Part shown: piece by piece, positions 9,483 through 17,950 of the stretch | Layout: each line of letters begins with the position of its first letter | Position numbering within the stretch: the stretch's first letter is position 1 | NCBI RefSeq assembly: GCF_900411395.1 | Contig: NZ_OXCQ01000006.1 | Coordinates: 1-64,000, forward strand | Source: Streptococcus sp. 596553 | Lineage (GTDB): Bacteria; Bacillota; Bacilli; Lactobacillales; Streptococcaceae | Direction of reading: 5' to 3' | DNA: 64,000 nucleotides | The notes under the pieces: model-generated | Seen by the model: only the letters and a program-made list of their open reading frames with translations | What the model was told of the DNA's origin: nothing | Database searches by the model: none | Position numbers and translations under genes: made by a program

Positions 9483-10661
9483 ATGAAAGATGTAGTTATT
9501 GTATCGGCGGTACGTACTCCTTTAGGTTCCTTTGGAGGAAGCTTGAAGAATATTTCAGCTGTCGAATTGGGCTCTTTGGTAATTAAGAGTGTTTTGGAAA
9601 AAGCGAATATTAAACCAGAGCAGGTAGATGAAGTGATCATGGGGAATGTCCTAGGTGCAGGTTTAGGTCAAAATGTGGCTCGCCAAATGAGTATTCATGC
9701 AGGACTCCCTGAATTTACACCAGCTTTTACTATCAATAAGGTTTGTGGTTCAGGTTTGAAGGCAGTACAATTGGCTGCTCAAGCTATTCAGTGTGGGGAT
9801 GCTGATATCATCGTAGCTGGTGGGGCAGAAAATATGAGTCAAGCTCCATACGTATTGCCAAACTTCCGCTGGGGAGGACGTATGGGAGACTCTAACGTTG
9901 TTGATACCATGATTAAAGATGGGTTGTCTGATGCCTTCAACGAATATCATATGGGGATTACAGCTGAGAATGTGGCTGAAGAATATGGTATTAGCAGAGA
10001 TGATCAAGATGCTCTTGCTTTAGAATCACAAAAAAGAGCAGTGGCGGCTATAGAATCTGGACGTTTCAAAGAAGAAATCGTTCCAGTGGTCATTCCTCAA
10101 CGTAAAGGGGATCCGGTTGTCTTTGATACAGATGAATTTCCTAGAAAAGATGCTAGTTTGGAGAGCTTGTCTAAGCTACGCCCTGTTTTCAAAAAAGACG
10201 GCTCTGTTACGGCGGGGAATGCTTCTGGTATCAATGATGGAGCAGCAGCTGTCTTGGTCATGAGTGCTGACAAAGCTGAAGAATTAGGACTTCCAGTGAT
10301 TGCTCGCATTCGTTCTTATGCAAGCGCAGGTTTGGATCCTAAGATTATGGGATGTGGACCGATTTATGCGACACGCAAGGCTCTTGAAAAAGGCAATTTG
10401 ACAGTTGATGATCTTGACTTGATTGAGTCAAATGAAGCTTTTGCCGCCCAGGCTTGTGCGGTTGGTAAAACGCTTGGTTTCAATACAGATATTGTCAATG
10501 TTAACGGTGGTGCTATTGCTCTTGGTCATCCAATCGGAGCCTCAGGTTGTCGTATCCTAGTGACTCTTGTACATGAGATGATGAAGCGCGATGCCAAAAC
10601 TGGATTAGCGACTCTATGTATTGGAGGCGGTATGGGCACAGCTCTTATCGTTGAACGCTAA
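9483..10661 (+). CDS. acetyl-CoA C-acetyltransferase (thiolase)
   Basis: A 392-residue thiolase that condenses two acetyl-CoA to acetoacetyl-CoA or cleaves it. The nucleophile is Cys88 in [10 protein letters not shown]; the C-terminal histidine is in [14 protein letters not shown] and the second cysteine in LCIGGGMG. The ATG at 9483 is preferred because GGAGGTAG lies five bases before it; an in-frame ATG at 9471 would overlap that site. It follows hbd closely and is closed by a strong terminator. Confidence 0.93.
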   Translation: MKDVVIVSAVRTPLGSFGGSLKNISAVELGSLVIKSVLEKANIKPEQVDEVIMGNVLGAGLGQNVARQMSIHAGLPEFTPAFTINKVCGSGLKAVQLAAQAIQCGDADIIVAGGAENMSQAPYVLPNFRWGGRMGDSNVVDTMIKDGLSDAFNEYHMGITAENVAEEYGISRDDQDALALESQKRAVAAIESGRFKEEIVPVVIPQRKGDPVVFDTDEFPRKDASLESLSKLRPVFKKDGSVTAGNASGINDGAAAVLVMSADKAEELGLPVIARIRSYASAGLDPKIMGCGPIYATRKALEKGNLTVDDLDLIESNEAFAAQACAVGKTLGFNTDIVNVNGGAIALGHPIGASGCRILVTLVHEMMKRDAKTGLATLCIGGGMGTALIVER

Positions 10662-10737
10662 TGAACTATTTATGTCGTGTGTCTTTCTTTTAATATACCA
10701 TTATTAAATAGAGTTTTATTTGGAAACTGATAATTCT

Positions 10738-10787
10738 TATACCTTATCACGCATGCTCTTCATGATGCTGCGTGATAAGGTATTTTT
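10738..10787 (+). terminator. terminator after thiolase
   Basis: A long stem, ATACCTTATCACGCA against TGCGTGATAAGGTAT, followed by TTTTT. It ends the first transcription unit of the island. Confidence 0.9.
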
Positions 10788-11187
10788 GATAGTGTAAGTT
10801 AGTAGCAGCCATGGAACATAGATTAAATTAAGATCTAAGTCTGCTGGATAAGAATTGTAGTAGAGCTGTTAGGAAAAGGCGTTTAAGAAGTAACTTATAT
10901 ATTAAAGTGAAACAAGAATTTAACAATTTAATTTTTGAATTCAAATCAATTAGTTTAGAAACGATATTGCACTAGTCCAGATTCACTTCGCTATATATTT
11001 TCCTAGACTTAAGGTAGTTGATATTGTTGAAATGAACTATTTTTTTAATGGTCATATATGTATTTATGTGATTGTTATCGTTCATTTGATGGGGATTATT
11101 TGAAGCAAAATTAAACTATAAGTTGTACTTATAGGATTATAAACTAAGATTAAGTAGACGGATTGATTTAAATGAGTTATCATAAAA
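10788..11187. other. AT-rich non-coding spacer inside the metabolic island
   Basis: About 400 bases with no sustained reading frame on either strand and no repeat or RNA family that could be named. It separates the two structural operons of the island. Confidence 0.5.
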
Positions 11188-11203
11188 ATGTAAGCTCTTA
11201 CAT
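11188..11203. promoter_or_regulatory. palindromic cre-like operator before the crotonase gene
   Basis: ATGTAAGCTCTTACAT is a perfect 16-base palindrome that differs from the cre consensus at one central position. It lies 63 bases before the crotonase start, next to a TTGACA at 11220-11225. CcpA or the island LysR protein are the candidate ligands. Confidence 0.5.
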
Positions 11204-11266
11204 TTGGTATCGGTATTTGTTGACACTGTACTCTGTACTCAAAAAAAATTAAGTAGGAGCAGAATA

Positions 11267-12046
11267 ATGAGTAAAACAGTTTTATTAGAGCAGAAGAATG
11301 GGATTGGTTACCTTACAATAAATCGTCCAGCAGCTTTGAATGCTTTAAGTTCAGAAGTTTTGACTGACTTAAATCATGTTTTAGACGAAATTGAAGCAAG
11401 TGATGATATTCGTGTTGTGATTGTGACTGGACAAGGTGAAAAAGCATTTGTTGCAGGAGCGGATATCAAAGAGATGGATCAAATGTCTCCTATCCAAGCA
11501 CATGATTATATGACCTATGCTAATGATACGTTTACCCGTCTATCTGAACTAACGCAACCAACTATTGCAGTTCTAAACGGTTATGCTTTAGGAGGTGGTT
11601 TGGAATTAGCTCTATCAACAGATATTCGTATTGGTTACGAAAAGACCACTGTAGGATTTCCAGAGGTAGGCCTAGGTATTATTCCAGGATTTGCTGGAAC
11701 ACAAAGAATGTCTCGCTTAATTGGTACCAGCAAGACAAAAGAACTAATTTTTACTGCTAGAATGGTTAAAGGTCAAGAAGCCTATGAATTAGGCATCTTG
11801 AATAAATTGGTGGCAGCCGAGGAATTGTTGACAGCAGCTGAGGAATTGGCAGTCTCTATTATGAAAAACGCTCCTTTGGCAGTTGAAAAAGCCAAGCATA
11901 TTATTCAAGTTGGATCAGAACTCCCACTGAAAAATGCGATTCGATTAGAAACAGAAGCTGAAGCTCTCCTCTTCTCAACAGAAGATAAGGTAGAAGGAAT
12001 GCGCGCTTTTGTTGAGAAACGCAAAGCTGAGTTTCAGCGTAAATAG
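11267..12046 (+). CDS. enoyl-CoA hydratase (crotonase family)
   Basis: A 259-residue crotonase-fold protein that would hydrate crotonyl-CoA to 3-hydroxybutyryl-CoA. Both catalytic glutamates of true hydratases are present, in ALGGGLELAL and PEVGLGIIPG, and the oxyanion-hole segment FVAGADIKEM is intact. The ATG at 11267 is chosen because GTAGGAGC precedes it; an upstream in-frame extension to 11204 would run through the promoter region. It heads the second operon, with the CoA-transferase genes directly downstream. Confidence 0.9.
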   Translation: MSKTVLLEQKNGIGYLTINRPAALNALSSEVLTDLNHVLDEIEASDDIRVVIVTGQGEKAFVAGADIKEMDQMSPIQAHDYMTYANDTFTRLSELTQPTIAVLNGYALGGGLELALSTDIRIGYEKTTVGFPEVGLGIIPGFAGTQRMSRLIGTSKTKELIFTARMVKGQEAYELGILNKLVAAEELLTAAEELAVSIMKNAPLAVEKAKHIIQVGSELPLKNAIRLETEAEALLFSTEDKVEGMRAFVEKRKAEFQRK

Positions 12047-12062
12047 AAAGAGGAGATAGAAG

Positions 12063-12785
12063 ATGCAAGTTGTAACATTATCGGATGCAATTTCCTTGAT
12101 TCACTCAGGAGATAAAGTAGGAATTTCAGGTTTTCTTGGAGTAGGGGAACCACTTGAATTGATTGAAGAATTGGTTTCTCAAAACCAGCAAGATTTGACA
12201 TTGGTATCAGTCGTAACATCTCAACCTGGTAAGGAAGTCGGTGTGGGGCGTCTTTGTGAAAATCACCAAGTTAAAAAATACATTGCAGCTCACGTAGGAA
12301 CGTCTGCAGCAGCTCAACATGAGTATTTCAGTGGAAATATGGAAGTTGAATTTACTCCAATGGGAACTGTTGTTGAACGATTACATGCAGCTGGAGCTGG
12401 TCTAGGAGCAGTATTGACACCAACAGGTGTAGGTACTATTTTGGAAAAAGATCAGGAGAAGGTTACTCGCAATGGAAAAGAATATTTAATTTATGATCCA
12501 TTGAAGATTGATGTAGCTTTGATTAAGGCTACGAAGGCAGACAAGTATGGAAACTTATACTTGGACGGTACGACAAAAAATATTTCACTTCAGCTAGCTT
12601 TGGCAGCTAATACAGTCATTGTAGAAACTAATGAGTTGTTAGAAGTGGGAGAAATTGATCCTAATGATATTTACATCCCAGGTATCCTTGTCGATTATGT
12701 TGTTCAGGGATTGTCTCCAGAAGAGCATCATAAAATGATGGGTGATTTGTGGACAGAGACTAAGAAACTTGCGGGGGTAAACTAA
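12063..12785 (+). CDS. CoA-transferase subunit A (AtoD-like)
   Basis: A 240-residue alpha subunit of a class I CoA-transferase that moves CoA between short-chain acids such as acetate, butyrate or acetoacetate. The CoA-binding glycine motif GDKVGISGFLGVGEP is near residue 18, and GAVLTPTGVGT and YGNLYLDG are further family motifs. The partner beta subunit starts two bases after its stop, so the two should form a heteromeric enzyme. The exact acid pair cannot be read from sequence. Confidence 0.87.
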   Translation: MQVVTLSDAISLIHSGDKVGISGFLGVGEPLELIEELVSQNQQDLTLVSVVTSQPGKEVGVGRLCENHQVKKYIAAHVGTSAAAQHEYFSGNMEVEFTPMGTVVERLHAAGAGLGAVLTPTGVGTILEKDQEKVTRNGKEYLIYDPLKIDVALIKATKADKYGNLYLDGTTKNISLQLALAANTVIVETNELLEVGEIDPNDIYIPGILVDYVVQGLSPEEHHKMMGDLWTETKKLAGVN

Positions 12786-12786
12786 A

Positions 12787-13440
12787 ATGAAGGCAAAAGA
12801 AATTATTGCAAGACGTGTGGCGCTTGAGTTTAAAGATGGGGATGTTGTGAATCTGGGATTTGGTATTCCAAATGCATCTGCCGATTATATCCCTGAGGGA
12901 GTTAATGTCATTCTTCAAGCAGAAAATGGAGCTCTTCGTTTTGGGGAAACCCCTACCAAAGATGGATACAATGCAAACTTGGCAAATTCGGGAGGTGCCC
13001 CAATCACCTTGTTGCCAGGAGCCGCCTTGTTTGATTTGCAAACATCTTTTGCGATTATTCGTGGAGGTCATGTGGATGCTACAGTATTAGGTGCACTTGA
13101 AGTGAGCCAAGACGGTAGTATCGCAAACTGGATTATTCCAGGTAAGTTTGCTCCAGGTATGGGTGGTGCTATGGACTTACTGGTTGGAGCAAAACGTGTT
13201 ATTGGTGCGATTCAACATACGACAGGGGATGGTCAATCAAAATTGTTGAAAGAGTGTACCCTTCCTTTATCAGCTAAAGGAGTATTGGATTTGATTATTA
13301 CTGATTTAGCTGTTTTTGGAATCCAAGATGGTAAATTCTTATTGAAGGAATTAGCTCCTGGTGTGACTTTAGAGGAAGTCCTTGAAAAGACAGACGGAGA
13401 TGTTATTGTTTCAGATGATTTGAAAATCATGCCTATTTGA
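12787..13440 (+). CDS. CoA-transferase subunit B (AtoA-like)
   Basis: A 217-residue beta subunit of the class I CoA-transferase. The covalent catalytic glutamate is Glu46 in ILQAENGALRFG, corresponding to the SENG-type motif, and GGAMDLLVGAKRVI follows. Its start directly abuts subunit A, implying translational coupling and equal stoichiometry. Together with crotonase, hydroxyacyl-CoA dehydrogenase and thiolase it allows CoA activation or release without ATP. Confidence 0.88.
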   Translation: MKAKEIIARRVALEFKDGDVVNLGFGIPNASADYIPEGVNVILQAENGALRFGETPTKDGYNANLANSGGAPITLLPGAALFDLQTSFAIIRGGHVDATVLGALEVSQDGSIANWIIPGKFAPGMGGAMDLLVGAKRVIGAIQHTTGDGQSKLLKECTLPLSAKGVLDLIITDLAVFGIQDGKFLLKELAPGVTLEEVLEKTDGDVIVSDDLKIMPI

Positions 13441-13481
13441 TAATGAGCAATCGTTAGGAAGCTATTTTTTTCATAGTGTGG

Positions 13482-13517
13482 TATGATATATATTGATAAC
13501 TTTTGTAAGCGATTTAT
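13482..13517 (+). promoter_or_regulatory. putative extended -10 promoter and weak cre-like site before the LysR gene
   Basis: TGGTATGAT gives an extended -10 at 13479-13487. Downstream, TGTAAGCGATTTAT (13504-13517) matches the core of cre but not its last two bases. The leader to the LysR start is about 230 bases and holds no other feature. Confidence 0.4.
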
Positions 13518-13737
13518 AAATGAGAGTGCAATAGTTATCTAACAGACTATACCTAATGAAAAGAGGTTGAAAGATTTCTAAATTATATGATTTGCTATAA
13601 GATTTAATTATTGGGTAGCTTGTATAAATAACGGAGATAGAACTGAGCTTGTGTTAGTTTAGAGTTTCCTGTTTGCGTATAAGTTTGGTGAAAAAGATAG
13701 TATCTATAGTAGCGAAGGAAAGAGAGGTGATTGGCCA

Positions 13738-14646
13738 GTGGATATTATTCAAATGAATTATTTTATCAATATTATAGAATGTGGATGTAATCTTTCCATT
13801 GCTGCGAAAAAAATCCACATCAGTCAGTCTGCCTTAAGTCAGTTTGTAACAAATTTTGAAGCGACTGAAGGGGTTCAGTTATTTCATAGAAAAAATGGGA
13901 GATTAGAAAGTCTCACTGGAGCTGGAAGAAAGATTTATCGGTTTGCTACTGAGATTGTGAATCGTCATGAAGAAATGCTTTCCATGATTCATAGTGAAGC
14001 GCAAAAACAAAAAGGGACAATAAACCTTGGAATTCCATCCTTGATTTTACGTGTGTATTTTGCTAGTTTGCTTCCACAATTTTTCAAAAATAACCCTCAT
14101 ATCCATATACAAGTGACAGAAGGAGGGGGAAAAGAAATTCGTCAAAAAATGACGGAAGGAGATTTGAGCCTAGCATTTTTGATTGAGCCTACTTTGTTGG
14201 ATACAAAGAAGTTTGATCAGCATGTTATCCAACTGGATGAGTATGTTGCTTATATGGATAAAAATCATCCACTTTCAGATAAAGGATTGTTGGAATGGTC
14301 AGATATATCTGACTATGAGATAGCAACCTTTAATAAGTCCTTTACTACTTATGATTTGGTTACTGAAAAATTCGCTTCACAGGGAATTTCTCCTAAATTT
14401 GCTTATCTTTCCTCTACATGGGACTTTTTGGTTGAGTCAACTTACCAAACGGACTTAATCGCGATTTTACCTAAACCGATTAGCCATCTAGTAGATAGTA
14501 GTCGCTTTAAAGCAGTGACTTTTAAAGATCCGATTCCATTTAATATTTGGTTTTGTAGACCATATAAATCTTCCTATAGTGAGGTTGAATCATATGTTTA
14601 CGAAGAGCTATTGAGGGATTATTACCAACCTGTTGCTGATAATTAA
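13738..14646 (+). CDS. LysR-family transcriptional regulator
   Basis: A 302-residue regulator. The N-terminal winged helix-turn-helix (residues 1-60, with IHISQSALSQFVTNFE as recognition region) and the effector-binding periplasmic-protein-like domain (about 90-290) are both present. A GTG start with AGAGAGGTGA eight bases before it fits best. Its position between the CoA-transferase genes and the second acyl-CoA dehydrogenase suggests it controls the island, with an acyl-CoA or carboxylic acid as inducer; that part is inference. Confidence 0.88.
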   Translation: MDIIQMNYFINIIECGCNLSIAAKKIHISQSALSQFVTNFEATEGVQLFHRKNGRLESLTGAGRKIYRFATEIVNRHEEMLSMIHSEAQKQKGTINLGIPSLILRVYFASLLPQFFKNNPHIHIQVTEGGGKEIRQKMTEGDLSLAFLIEPTLLDTKKFDQHVIQLDEYVAYMDKNHPLSDKGLLEWSDISDYEIATFNKSFTTYDLVTEKFASQGISPKFAYLSSTWDFLVESTYQTDLIAILPKPISHLVDSSRFKAVTFKDPIPFNIWFCRPYKSSYSEVESYVYEELLRDYYQPVADN

Positions 14647-14647
14647 A

Positions 14648-14687
14648 TTGAGGTGAAGATGATGATTTTGAGGTGAAGATGATGATT
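14648..14687 (+). repeat. perfect 20-bp tandem duplication over a ribosome binding site
   Basis: TTGAGGTGAAGATGATGATT occurs twice in direct succession. Each copy carries an AGGTGA binding site and ATGATG. The first copy would start a five-codon reading frame that ends at the second copy's binding site. Confidence 0.9.
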
Positions 14688-15782
14688 GATAATAATGCCT
14701 TGGAGCAAGAGTTACGGAATTTACTTTTACCCTATTTGAGGAACAGAGAGGATGAAAATCAATTTCCGAAAGAATTGCTCTCTAAATTTATTGATAAATA
14801 TAATATTTTTTCCTCTTGTGTAGATAGTCAGCTTGATGGGTCGACTGTACCTTTTCTAACTCTTATTCGTCTGATTGCAAAGTATTTTCCAGCATTTTCT
14901 ACAATTTTATTGACTCAAGCTTACTATGGAATCTACCCTTTTATGCGTTTTGGAACCATAGACCAGCAGTCTCACTATCTTGAATCATTAGTAAAAGGTG
15001 AGAGATTAGTAGGCTTGGGATTCTCTGAAGGAAAATCCATGGAAAGTTTGTCAGTAATTGAAACTACTGCTGCGAAAACAGCTACTGGTTGGCGTTTATC
15101 AGGTAAAAAATCAATTGTGTCTAATTGTCGATTTGCTGATATTTTATTGATACTTGCGAAGATAGAAGCAGATGGGGGAAAAGATTCTTTTGGTTTTTTC
15201 ATAGTCGATACAAGAGACCCAGGTGTTGTTATTGGTGATGACATTAGCAAACCAGGTCTAAAGGGGTTACCCATCAGTTCTGTTGCCTTTGACAATGTGC
15301 TTCTGACGCAAGACAGATTATTGGGTTTGAGCTTATCAGGTGATGAACAATTGAATGATATTCTTCAAAAATTACAGCTTGGTCTTAGTGCAGTCTCCCT
15401 CGGAGTTGCTGAAGGTGCATTTGAAAAAGGATTGTCTTTTGTGAAAGTTAAACGTGGGTTTGGCAATCGTTTACTAGATGCAACTGTTTATCAGTATCAG
15501 TTTGCAGACTTGTATACAAAATTGTGTTCAGCAAAAGCGTATTTTAATTCGTATCAAGATAACATGGGAGATGCACTTTTGTTTGTATGTCAGATTAAAC
15601 TTTATACAACAAAAGTTGCCTTGGAGATTTCTGAGGATATTATTCGGTTGATGAGCCCCTTGCATACTGTGGAAGATATTCCCATTGATCGGTATTTAAA
15701 AGATGCTAAAACGCTTGAAATGTATGGTAAATCAGGAGATTCGATTCGCAAGCGAATTGCCTGTCAGTGGCTAAAGGAGTAA
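14682..15782 (+). CDS. divergent acyl-CoA dehydrogenase-like protein
   Basis: A 366-residue member of the acyl-CoA dehydrogenase superfamily. The mid-region segment VGLGFSEGKSMESL occupies the place of the usual flavin/substrate loop, and the C-terminal helical domain is recognisable. The usual YEGTSEIQ end is replaced by MYGKSGDSIRKRIA, so the catalytic glutamate of short-chain dehydrogenases is missing there. It may use another base, act on an unusual substrate, or not dehydrogenate at all. Three starts are possible (14673 GTG, 14679, 14682); the last has the best spacing to AGGTGA. The hydrolase gene follows after three bases. Confidence 0.7.
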   Translation: MIDNNALEQELRNLLLPYLRNREDENQFPKELLSKFIDKYNIFSSCVDSQLDGSTVPFLTLIRLIAKYFPAFSTILLTQAYYGIYPFMRFGTIDQQSHYLESLVKGERLVGLGFSEGKSMESLSVIETTAAKTATGWRLSGKKSIVSNCRFADILLILAKIEADGGKDSFGFFIVDTRDPGVVIGDDISKPGLKGLPISSVAFDNVLLTQDRLLGLSLSGDEQLNDILQKLQLGLSAVSLGVAEGAFEKGLSFVKVKRGFGNRLLDATVYQYQFADLYTKLCSAKAYFNSYQDNMGDALLFVCQIKLYTTKVALEISEDIIRLMSPLHTVEDIPIDRYLKDAKTLEMYGKSGDSIRKRIACQWLKE

Positions 15783-15785
15783 AGA

Positions 15786-16703
15786 ATGACAAATCTCACA
15801 CTACAGGAATACCAGTTCCATGATATGAAGTTGACTTGGCTACGTGGTGCAGATAAATTAACTGATGCAGGAACACTTTTTGGCCCTGTTCCTAAAGTTG
15901 TATGGTCGCGCTATTATCCAACCAATGAGGATAATATGATGGCTGAGCTAACAGATCCAATTTTGATTCAATATAAGGAGAAAAATTACCTTATTGATAC
16001 TAGTTTTGATACAGCTAAATTATCAGAAAAACAAAGACGAAATTTAGGTATTTTATCAGAGAGCAGGGTTGAGGAGAGTTTGGAACTCTTAGGATTGACT
16101 ACTAGTCAGATTGATGTTGTTCTCATGACTCATATGCATCATGATCATTCAGGTGGTTTAACCTATAGAGATGTCTCTGGAGACTTGGTATCCAAGTATC
16201 CCAAAGCAAAAATCATTGTAAACGATGTCGAATGGTATGAAATGCGAAATCCTAATAATCGGACAAAAGGCACTTATCTTAGAGAAAACTGGGAACCAAT
16301 TGAAAAGCAAGTAACAACTTTTTCAGAATACATTAATGTGATTCCAGAAATTCAAATGATTCGTACGAGTGGTCATAGTAATGGTCATAGTATTATTCTA
16401 TTGAAACAAGGAAAGGATACGATGATTCATATGGGAGATTTGATGTTGACACATGTTCATCGGAATTCTCTGTGGGTTCCTGCAGTGGATGATTACCCTA
16501 TGAAATCAATCTTGGCAAAAGAGAAGTGGCTCCGTCAAGCTTTTGAAAATGACTATAAATTTTTCTTTTATCATGATCAATTTTTAGCAGTCGCCCAGTT
16601 TGATAAAGAAGGTAAAGAATTTGTAGATTATGTGCCACGCTCTCGACCTCCAATAATTCCTTTTACAGATAGGCAAGATCGCAAACCAATTTTTTTAGGA
16701 TAG
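15786..16703 (+). CDS. metallo-beta-lactamase-fold hydrolase
   Basis: A 305-residue metallo-hydrolase. The zinc signature HxHxDH is His116, His118, Asp120, His121 in MTHMHHDHSGG; later metal ligands are in TSGHSNGHS, MGD and YHDQ. The overall order resembles the lactonase (AiiA-like) branch. In this operon a role in opening a lactone or hydrolysing a thioester intermediate is conceivable, but the substrate is unknown. Translation is probably coupled to the preceding gene. Confidence 0.8.
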   Translation: MTNLTLQEYQFHDMKLTWLRGADKLTDAGTLFGPVPKVVWSRYYPTNEDNMMAELTDPILIQYKEKNYLIDTSFDTAKLSEKQRRNLGILSESRVEESLELLGLTTSQIDVVLMTHMHHDHSGGLTYRDVSGDLVSKYPKAKIIVNDVEWYEMRNPNNRTKGTYLRENWEPIEKQVTTFSEYINVIPEIQMIRTSGHSNGHSIILLKQGKDTMIHMGDLMLTHVHRNSLWVPAVDDYPMKSILAKEKWLRQAFENDYKFFFYHDQFLAVAQFDKEGKEFVDYVPRSRPPIIPFTDRQDRKPIFLG

Positions 16704-16732
16704 TCGTATATAAGGAGACAAATGATTTCATT

Positions 16733-16782
16733 TTCTTGTTGACTTGGATCAGGTGGGATGACTACCCATACGCCAACAAGAA
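16733..16782 (+). other. stem-loop before the FabK-like gene
   Basis: TTCTTGTTG pairs perfectly with CAACAAGAA, with an inner GGTGGG/ACCC segment. There is no T-tract, so it may control stability or translation of the next gene. It does not match a riboswitch that could be named. Confidence 0.5.
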
Positions 16783-16808
16783 GCAACAGAAAATAAAGGA
16801 GTATTCAC

Positions 16809-17747
16809 ATGTCTATTACAAAACTTTTACAAATTAAATATCCAATTTTTCAAGGAGCTATGGCTCAAATTTCTCATTATCAATTAGCTGCAGCTGTATC
16901 AGAAGCTGGGGGATTGGGAATTATTGCCTCTGGTGGGATGACTGGAGAACAGTTACGTGAAGAAATTCGTGAGTTAAGAAAGTTGACAGATAAGCCTTTT
17001 GGTGTCAATATTATGTTGATGATGAAGAATATCAAAGATATTGTTACAGTTATTATCGAAGAAAAAGTGCCTGTTGTTACAACTGGGGCGGGAACACCAA
17101 AACATGTCATGCCTTATTTGAAGGAAGCTGGAATTAAGGTTATTCCAGTTATTGCTAGTGTGAAACATGCTCAAAAAATGCAAGAACTCGGAGTTGATGC
17201 TGTTATTGCAGAAGGTTCAGAAGCAGGTGGTCACATCGGAGAAAGTAACACTATGGCTCTTATCCCGCAAATTGTAGATGCTGTTACGATTCCTGTTATC
17301 GCAGCAGGAGGAATTGCGGATGGTAGAGGACTAGCTGCAGCCATTGCTTTAGGAGCAGCAGGTGTGCAGATGGGAACTGTTTTTCTAGCTTCAGATGAGT
17401 GTCCGATTGCTACAGAGTACAAAGAAGCAGTTTTGGAGGCAAATGACACGGCAACTGCTGTTACTGGACGGATTGCTGGGGCACCAGTTCGTTGCATCCG
17501 AAATGCCATGACTGATCATTATATTGAATTAGAGCAAAAAGGAACTAACCGTGAGGAATTAGAGGAAATTACTATCGGATCTCTTTCTAAAGCGGTTTAT
17601 GAAGGAGATACAGAAAATGGTTCAATGATGAGTGGTCAGATTGCGGGGTTAGTCAAAGAAATCAAACCTTGTAAGTTTATTATAGAGTCTATTGTAAGCC
17701 AAGCCCAAGAAAGATTGAAAGGTCTTCAGATAGAAGTTGGAGAATAG
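16809..17747 (+). CDS. FabK-like / nitronate monooxygenase family flavoprotein
   Basis: A 312-residue FMN TIM-barrel protein. The motifs YPIFQGAMAQ at the start, GVNIMLM, VVTTGAGTP, AEGSEAGGHIG and IPVIAAGGIADGRG follow the order seen in enoyl-ACP reductase II (FabK) and its relatives. Housekeeping fabK sits in the fatty-acid synthesis cluster in streptococci, so this would be a paralogue. In a cluster with crotonase and thiolase, an NAD(P)H-dependent 2-enoyl-CoA reductase role is attractive because it would avoid the need for ETF; a nitronate monooxygenase is the alternative. Confidence 0.75.
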   Translation: MSITKLLQIKYPIFQGAMAQISHYQLAAAVSEAGGLGIIASGGMTGEQLREEIRELRKLTDKPFGVNIMLMMKNIKDIVTVIIEEKVPVVTTGAGTPKHVMPYLKEAGIKVIPVIASVKHAQKMQELGVDAVIAEGSEAGGHIGESNTMALIPQIVDAVTIPVIAAGGIADGRGLAAAIALGAAGVQMGTVFLASDECPIATEYKEAVLEANDTATAVTGRIAGAPVRCIRNAMTDHYIELEQKGTNREELEEITIGSLSKAVYEGDTENGSMMSGQIAGLVKEIKPCKFIIESIVSQAQERLKGLQIEVGE

Positions 17748-17781
17748 TCTCTTTTAGTTAAAGAAACTATCGTTAATGAAG

Positions 17782-17816
17782 AAAATAGAGGATGACTACT
17801 TCTTCCTCTATTTTTT
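17782..17816 (+). terminator. terminator at the right end of the metabolic island
   Basis: AAAATAGAGGA pairs with TCCTCTATTTT, ending in six T residues. Confidence 0.88.
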
Positions 17817-17922
17817 ATGTTCAAATCAAGAAGAAATAGAGACTGAATGTATAAACTCACAGCTAAACTGTTAATGCTAATAGCCATAAACTTCTTTAAA
17901 AGTCGCTTTTTGAGGGTTATTA

Positions 17923-17931
17923 TGGTATAAT
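17923..17931 (+). promoter_or_regulatory. extended -10 promoter of gdpP
   Basis: TGGTATAAT, an extended -10, lies 20 bases before the gdpP start. It overlaps an in-frame ATG at 17930, which rules that ATG out as the start. Confidence 0.7.
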
Positions 17932-17950
17932 GGGTGCCAAGAGGTTTGGA

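Noticed and set aside
12760..13071. A 103-codon minus-strand frame opposite the CoA-transferase B gene
   Set aside because: Shadow of the conserved plus-strand gene with no supporting signals.
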